This document shows positions 59,671 through 64,000 of a DNA stretch of 64,000 bases, in pieces. Under the pieces are notes generated by a model, which saw only the letters and a list, made by a program, of their open reading frames with translations, made no database searches and was not told the DNA's origin. The position numbers were made by a program, and so were the translations under genes. Within the stretch, counting starts at the first letter, position 1. The number at the start of each line of letters is the position of its first letter. The stretch comes from JBCDLI01 sp038745535 (GTDB lineage Bacteria > Pseudomonadota > Alphaproteobacteria > Rhizobiales > Rhizobiaceae): positions 1 to 64,000 of the forward strand of contig JBCDLI010000002.1 in the NCBI GenBank assembly GCA_038745535.1, in the 5' to 3' direction.

Positions 59671-59725
59671 CCCGAAATTTATGTCTTCTGCCGCAAAGCG
59701 CAGTCAGCAGGACGGACATAGGGGC
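59669..59725. other. Long imperfect hairpin between zapA and the 6S candidate
   Basis: GCCCC (59669-59673) pairs with GGGGC (59721-59725); after a one-sided six-base bulge TATGTC (59680-59685) pairs with GACATA (59715-59720); inside, CTGC and CGC pair with GCG and GCAG. Total 57 bp. It overlaps the likely 6S promoter (CTGACT, 18 bp, CATAAA on the minus strand) and the zapA 3' region. Role unknown. Confidence 0.5.
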
Positions 59726-59792
59726 TCAATGAACCGAGAGAAAGACGTGATTTAAATAATTCCGGGAGATTGCCGGCGCTCGCAGGCCAAGC

Positions 59793-60146
59793 TCAACCAA
59801 GCTTACGCGTGAGACCGTCGATCTGATCAGCCAGTCCCACCAGCCGCTCCGACAAATGCTCATCAACCTTGTCAGCTTTGGCAAGCGCCTGATCGCGTGT
59901 CTTACGGACCGAGTCCATCTCCGCTTCAAGCCCTTTGACCTTGCGCTGAAGTTCCACCAGCTCGTCCATGACCATTATGCCGGCCATCACGGTCAGACGC
60001 TGGTCCCCGATCTCGCCAAAAGATGATTTCAAATGGCTTACATAGCGATCAAGCCGCGAGGCGAGATCAATCAAATGGTCCTCTTGGCCGGGATCGCAGG
60101 CCATGCGGTAGCTTTTACCGTCTATTGTGACTGTGACTTGTGTCAT
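59793..60146 (-). CDS. zapA: Cell division protein ZapA
   Basis: 117 residues. ZapA bundles FtsZ filaments at the division site. The N-terminal globular part is VTVTIDGKSYRMACDPGQED, followed by LASRLDRYVSHLKSS and RLTVMAGIMVMDELVELQRK, then a coiled coil to the C-terminus. Lies after the DUF4164 gene (28-bp gap) as in other Hyphomicrobiales. Confidence 0.93.
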   Translation of the reverse strand: MTQVTVTIDGKSYRMACDPGQEDHLIDLASRLDRYVSHLKSSFGEIGDQRLTVMAGIMVMDELVELQRKVKGLEAEMDSVRKTRDQALAKADKVDEHLSERLVGLADQIDGLTRKLG

Positions 60147-60174
60147 CTATTCCGCCCGCGCCGTTTCCATCAGC

Positions 60175-60462
60175 TTATCGGTCGAGCACGGCTCGAATTG
60201 TTTCCATCGCCGTCACCAAACGTCGGGACACTTCACTGTTCACCTCAACCAGACGCTCCGCGCGCGCCTCGCTTTCATCGAGCGCGGACGCCAAACGCGA
60301 GCGATCCGAATTCAAACGCTGCACTTCTTCTTCGGCATCTTTGTAATCCTGCCGCTGTTCAAGCGTGCTTCCCAAACGATCATCCAAGCGCGCAAGGGAA
60401 GCTTCCAGCCGGTCGATAGCCTCGTTGACCGTGGGTAGCGGACCTACGCGCTTGGTATTCAT
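60175..60462 (-). CDS. DUF4164-family coiled-coil protein
   Basis: 95 residues from the ATG at 60462, after GGGAG. Helical throughout: VNEAIDRLEASLARLDDRLG, then DAEEEVQRLNSDRSRLASAL and VNSEVSRRLVTAMETIRAVL. DUF4164 proteins are short rhizobial coiled coils always next to zapA; they may be a ZapB-like partner, an inference from position. No other domain. Confidence 0.85.
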   Translation of the reverse strand: MNTKRVGPLPTVNEAIDRLEASLARLDDRLGSTLEQRQDYKDAEEEVQRLNSDRSRLASALDESEARAERLVEVNSEVSRRLVTAMETIRAVLDR

Positions 60463-60754
60463 TTGATTGCTCCCGACATGGGAAAACGATGATTGTCTCA
60501 ATGCTTACAGCCTGATTGTCATGTGAAACGCAAAGCTGCAAACACTTTCAACACCACGGCCCTTGTGAGCCAAAAACTGCACAGATTTCCGGTGGAAAGG
60601 CGCGAGTGCGCTCAAAATGTAGCCGATGGCGACGATTGACAGCATGTCCGGTTCTGTTAAGCGCACGGCCAGCAGCCGGGGCGTGTGTAAATACGCTTGA
60701 CGAGGCAGAGTCTGGATCGTCCCGCAGCAACGGACACATCGGAAAAGTTTTCAA
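60463..60754. other. Divergent promoter region between DUF4164/zapA and tkt
   Basis: A 292-bp gap between divergent operons. It must hold promoters for both. TTGACA occurs at about 60636 and TTGACG at about 60698, but neither has a clear -10 at the right distance. I see no gene, repeat or strong hairpin in it. Confidence 0.4.
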
Positions 60755-62761
60755 ATGATCTCACGCGAAAAGCACGACCGCATGGCCAATGCCATACGTT
60801 TTCTATCCATGGACGCAGTACAGGCTGCAAATTCCGGGCACCCGGGCCTGCCTATGGGCGCTGCCGATATCGCTACGGTACTGTTCACGAAATTCATGAA
60901 GTTCGATCCGGCTGACCCGAAATGGGCGGATCGCGACCGGTTTATCCTGTCAGCAGGCCACGGCTCCATGCTGATGTATTCTCTTCTCTATCTGCTTGGC
61001 TACGAAGACATCACGATCGACGAGATCAAAAACTTCCGCCAGCTTGGTTCAAAAACCGCAGGCCACCCGGAATACGGTCACGCCGCCGGCATCGAGACGA
61101 CCACAGGCCCGCTTGGCCAAGGCATAGCGAACGGCGTGGGCATGGCGATTGCCGAGCGTAAGCTGCGCGATGAGTTCGGCGAAGACATCGTCGATCACAA
61201 CACTTACGTCATCGTTGGCGACGGCTGTCTGATGGAAGGCATCAGCCAAGAAGCCATTGCGCTTGCAGGTCACCTGAAGCTGAACAAGCTGATTATGCTC
61301 TGGGACGACAACAACATCACTATCGACGGCGAAGTCTCGCTTTCAGACTCCACCGATCAGCAAGCCCGCTTTGAAGCGTGCGGATGGTACACTCAGTCGA
61401 TTGATGGGCACGACCCCGATGCGATTGCCGCTGCCATTGAGCGCGCAAAAGCAAATGATCGACCAACCATGATCGCCTGTAAGACGACCATCGGTTTCGG
61501 TTCGCCAAATCGCGCTGGTACATCAAAAGCACACGGCTCTCCGCTGGGCGACGAGGAAATCACCGAGACACGCAAAGCGCTCGGCTGGGAGCACGCTCCT
61601 TTTGAAGTGCCATCTGATATTTTGGACGATTGGCGCGTTGCGGGCCTCTCAGCCCGCAAGGAGTGCAAATCCTGGGAAGAGCGTTTGGCGGCAAAAGACA
61701 ACACCCAACGTGGCGAGTTCGAGCGCCGTATGTGCGGTGACCTTCCCGTCGGCTTCGAGAATGCTATTCTTGATTACAAGCGCAAGCTGGCCGACGAACA
61801 GCCGAAGGTCGCCACGCGCAAAGCTTCGGAGATGGCACTTGAAGTGATCAACGAAGCGCTGCCCGAAACGCTTGGCGGCTCTGCCGATCTGACCGGTTCC
61901 AACAACACAAAGACATCACAGACATCTCCGGTTACCCCTGACGATTTCTCGGGCCGTTACATGCACTACGGCATCCGAGAGCACGGCATGGCGGCTGCGA
62001 TGAACGGTATTGCGCTACACGGTGGTCTCATTCCCTATGGCGGGACGTTTCTCGTGTTCACCGACTACGCACGACCGGCCATGCGCCTGTCATCGCTCAT
62101 GGGCATCCGCGTCATCTACGTTATGACGCACGATTCCATCGGGCTTGGAGAAGATGGCCCAACCCACCAGCCGGTGGAACAAATCGCAGCGATGCGCGCG
62201 ATCCCCAACCATCTCGTGTTTCGTCCTGCCGACGTGACAGAAACCGCCGAATGCTGGCAGGCAGCACTTGAGCAGGACAATGCGCCGTCCACGATTGCGC
62301 TAACCCGTCAGGGTTTACCCGCTGTTCGCACTGAATTCGAAGAAGCAAATCGATGTGCGAAAGGCGCCTACGAACTCAAAGCTGCGTCCGATGAAGCAGC
62401 GGTAACGATCTTTGCGTCCGGTTCAGAGGTGGAAATTGCGCTTGATGCCGCATCGAAGCTGGAAGCAAATGGACACCCGACCCGCGTTGTCTCCGTGCCC
62501 TGCTTTGAGCTGTTTGCCCAGCAGTCAGACGAATATCAAGACGAGATGGTCGGCAATGCGTCGGTTAACATCGCCATCGAGGCCGGCGTTCGGCAAGGCT
62601 GGGACCGTTTTATCGGCTCCAAAGGCGTCTTCATCGGCATGGACGGATTTGGCCTCTCGGCCCCCTATAAAGACCTCTACGATCACTTCGGCATCACAGC
62701 CGAAGCCGCGGTTGAGGCAGCCGAAGCCCGTCTTCACGAAAATGGAGCCACTCACTCGTAA
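60755..62761 (+). CDS. tkt: Transketolase
   Basis: 668 residues. Moves two-carbon units in the pentose phosphate pathway and, if present, the Calvin cycle. N-terminal FLSMDAVQAANSGHPGLPMG; thiamine site VIVGDGCLMEGISQEA with the metal-binding GDG(C)-N motif and LWDDNNITIDG; catalytic-domain YGIREHGMAAAMNGIALHGG with the key glutamate; C-terminal GVRQGWDRF. First gene of tkt-gap. Confidence 0.98.
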   Translation: MISREKHDRMANAIRFLSMDAVQAANSGHPGLPMGAADIATVLFTKFMKFDPADPKWADRDRFILSAGHGSMLMYSLLYLLGYEDITIDEIKNFRQLGSKTAGHPEYGHAAGIETTTGPLGQGIANGVGMAIAERKLRDEFGEDIVDHNTYVIVGDGCLMEGISQEAIALAGHLKLNKLIMLWDDNNITIDGEVSLSDSTDQQARFEACGWYTQSIDGHDPDAIAAAIERAKANDRPTMIACKTTIGFGSPNRAGTSKAHGSPLGDEEITETRKALGWEHAPFEVPSDILDDWRVAGLSARKECKSWEERLAAKDNTQRGEFERRMCGDLPVGFENAILDYKRKLADEQPKVATRKASEMALEVINEALPETLGGSADLTGSNNTKTSQTSPVTPDDFSGRYMHYGIREHGMAAAMNGIALHGGLIPYGGTFLVFTDYARPAMRLSSLMGIRVIYVMTHDSIGLGEDGPTHQPVEQIAAMRAIPNHLVFRPADVTETAECWQAALEQDNAPSTIALTRQGLPAVRTEFEEANRCAKGAYELKAASDEAAVTIFASGSEVEIALDAASKLEANGHPTRVVSVPCFELFAQQSDEYQDEMVGNASVNIAIEAGVRQGWDRFIGSKGVFIGMDGFGLSAPYKDLYDHFGITAEAAVEAAEARLHENGATHS

Positions 62762-62908
62762 TTTAGAATGAGTTTGAACGTTATTTTCATTTGCCCGTTG
62801 AACCGCCAGCCTACGAGGGGCTAGGGCACGCACGGAATAGATTTAAGGCGCCGCGCCACCGTGCGACGCCGCAAAACGAAAAAGCATGAATACGATCGGA
62901 GGGATCAC

Positions 62909-63922
62909 GTGGCAGATAAAGTCAAAATAGCAATCAACGGTTTCGGACGGATCGGTCGAAATGTCGTCCGTGCAATTTACGAGTCTGGCCGGGACGATAT
63001 CGACATTGTCGCGATCAACGATCTGGGCCCGGTCGAGACCAACGCACACCTGATGCGTTACGATTCTGTCCACGGTAAGTTTCCGCAGGATGTGTCTGTT
63101 TCCGGCGACACGATTAGCGTTGGTTCAGAGAGCTTCAAAGTGCTCGCAGAACGTGATCCAGCCAAACTGCCATGGGGCAGCATGGGCGTTGACATCGTGA
63201 TGGAATGCACGGGCATTTTCACAGCCAAAGAGAAAGCCTCGCTGCATCTGGAAGCTGGCGCGAAGCGCGTTCTCGTCTCCGCTCCAGCTGCTGGTGCGGA
63301 TAAAACAATCGTTTACGGCGTGAACCATGATGTACTGACGAGCGACGATGTCGTCGTCTCGAACGCGTCGTGCACGACGAACTGTCTCTCGCCGGTTGCC
63401 AAAGTGCTCCACGATGCCATCGGCATCGAAAAGGGCATGATGACAACGATCCACTCCTACACCGGTGACCAGCCGACGCTCGACACCATGCACGGCGATC
63501 TTTACCGCGCCCGCGCTGCAGCGATGTCGATGATTCCAACATCGACGGGTGCCGCAAAGGCCGTTGGCCTTGTGCTTCCAGAACTGAACGGCAAGCTCGA
63601 CGGCTTTGCCATGCGCGTACCAACACCGAATGTTTCGGTTGTCGACTTGAAGTTCATTGCGAAGAAAGAAACGTCGGTCGAGGAAGTCAACGCGGCGATC
63701 AAAGCTGCCGCCGACGGGCCAATGAAGGGCATTCTAGGCTACACCGAAGACAAGCTTGTGTCGGTTGATTTCAACCACGATCCACATTCGTCGGTCTTCC
63801 ATATGGACCAGACAAAGGTCATGGACGGCACGTTCGTTTCCATCCTGTCTTGGTATGACAATGAGTGGGGCTTCTCCAACCGCATGGCCGACACTGCCGT
63901 CGCCATGGCAAAGCTCATTTGA
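62909..63922 (+). CDS. gap: Glyceraldehyde-3-phosphate dehydrogenase
   Basis: 337 residues from the GTG at 62909, which has GGAGG eleven bases before it; the longer ATG frame from 62861 has no family match. NAD site INGFGRIGRNVVRAIYESG; catalytic C155 in SNASCTTNCLSPVAKVL; catalytic histidine in TIHSYTGDQPTLD; phosphate site TSTGAAKAVGLV. D38 after the second strand favours NAD over NADP. Lies 148 bp after tkt, as in other Hyphomicrobiales. Confidence 0.97.
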   Translation: MADKVKIAINGFGRIGRNVVRAIYESGRDDIDIVAINDLGPVETNAHLMRYDSVHGKFPQDVSVSGDTISVGSESFKVLAERDPAKLPWGSMGVDIVMECTGIFTAKEKASLHLEAGAKRVLVSAPAAGADKTIVYGVNHDVLTSDDVVVSNASCTTNCLSPVAKVLHDAIGIEKGMMTTIHSYTGDQPTLDTMHGDLYRARAAAMSMIPTSTGAAKAVGLVLPELNGKLDGFAMRVPTPNVSVVDLKFIAKKETSVEEVNAAIKAAADGPMKGILGYTEDKLVSVDFNHDPHSSVFHMDQTKVMDGTFVSILSWYDNEWGFSNRMADTAVAMAKLI

Positions 63923-64000
63923 GGCGACTGCGCTTTCAAACAATCATAGCGGCGGGCCTGTTTCTGCTCGCCGCTTGCTCCACAACCGACTTAGAAGACC
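63919..64000 (+). CDS. Lipoprotein, N-terminus only
   Basis: A TTG start overlaps the gap stop (TTGA) and opens a frame to the window end (27 residues). It reads basic RRLRF, a hydrophobic core IIAAGLFLLAAC with a perfect lipobox LAAC (C20), then STTDLED. A lipid-anchored periplasmic or outer-membrane protein is predicted. Too short to name. Confidence 0.65.
   Translation, partial: MRRLRFQTIIAAGLFLLAACSTTDLED

Noticed and set aside
1..64000. CRISPR array, insertion sequence, prophage or rRNA operon
   Set aside because: No regularly spaced repeats, transposase, integrase, capsid or rRNA-like sequence was seen in the window.

Overview
The window is chromosomal DNA of an alphaproteobacterium, almost certainly of the order Hyphomicrobiales (Rhizobiales). 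The evidence is the eipA-chpT-ctrA cell-cycle locus next to fliJ and sciP, the rluD-rpoH pair, a serC leader before serC-serA, the ruvCAB-ybgC-tolQRAB-pal-cpoB-tilS-ftsH-glmM block, and tkt-gap divergent from zapA/DUF4164. Base composition looks moderate for the order. There are no insertion sequences, phage genes, CRISPR arrays or rRNA genes, so this is core chromosome with a few accessory inserts.

Layout. 1-5.9 kb: a minus-strand operon of unknown function (coiled-coil protein, 386-aa protein, AAA ATPase, DUF6638-like protein) carrying an inserted GNAT gene and a Phd-VapC toxin-antitoxin pair. 6-11 kb: folB, thymidine kinase, a HugZ-like flavin protein, an rRNA/tRNA methyltransferase and a membrane-anchored coiled-coil protein. 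11-15.3 kb: the cell-cycle and envelope locus eipA, chpT, an unusual receiver protein, ctrA, fliJ, pqiA-like and sciP, with a perfect CtrA box between eipA and chpT. 15.5-19.1 kb: mnmA, an aminotransferase/dehydrogenase pair for an amino sugar, and tRNA-Met(CAT). 19.1-23.7 kb: a complete polyamine-type ABC importer. 23.8-31.4 kb: rluD, rpoH, a YceI protein, a large acidic membrane protein, purA and an EamA transporter. 31.5-37.3 kb: serine biosynthesis (serC-serA behind a leader RNA) and two outer-membrane beta-barrel genes, each behind a perfect CtrA-type box.

37.3-53.3 kb is one long minus-strand housekeeping block: ruvC, a VapBC module, ruvA, two paralogous small membrane proteins, ruvB, ybgC, tolQRAB, pal, cpoB, tilS, ftsH and glmM, interrupted only by a plus-strand GH5 hydrolase. 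53.3-59.5 kb holds a TauE-type exporter, yebC, a secreted metallo-beta-lactamase-fold protein, two tandem degenerate GGDEF-like proteins, a DUF4344 metallopeptidase coupled to a YmdB phosphoesterase, and 5-formyl-THF cyclo-ligase. 59.5-64 kb has a probable 6S RNA, zapA, a DUF4164 protein and the divergent tkt-gap operon, ending in a truncated lipoprotein gene.

A theme runs through the window: envelope maintenance (Tol-Pal, EipA, outer-membrane barrels) sits beside the CtrA cell-cycle circuit, and CtrA-type boxes (TTAA-N7-TTAA) lie before chpT/eipA and both barrel genes. The most likely undescribed system is the AAA-ATPase operon at the left end. The ruv operon carrying a toxin-antitoxin pair and the twin degenerate GGDEF genes are next. 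All calls come from reading the sequence; no database search was run.
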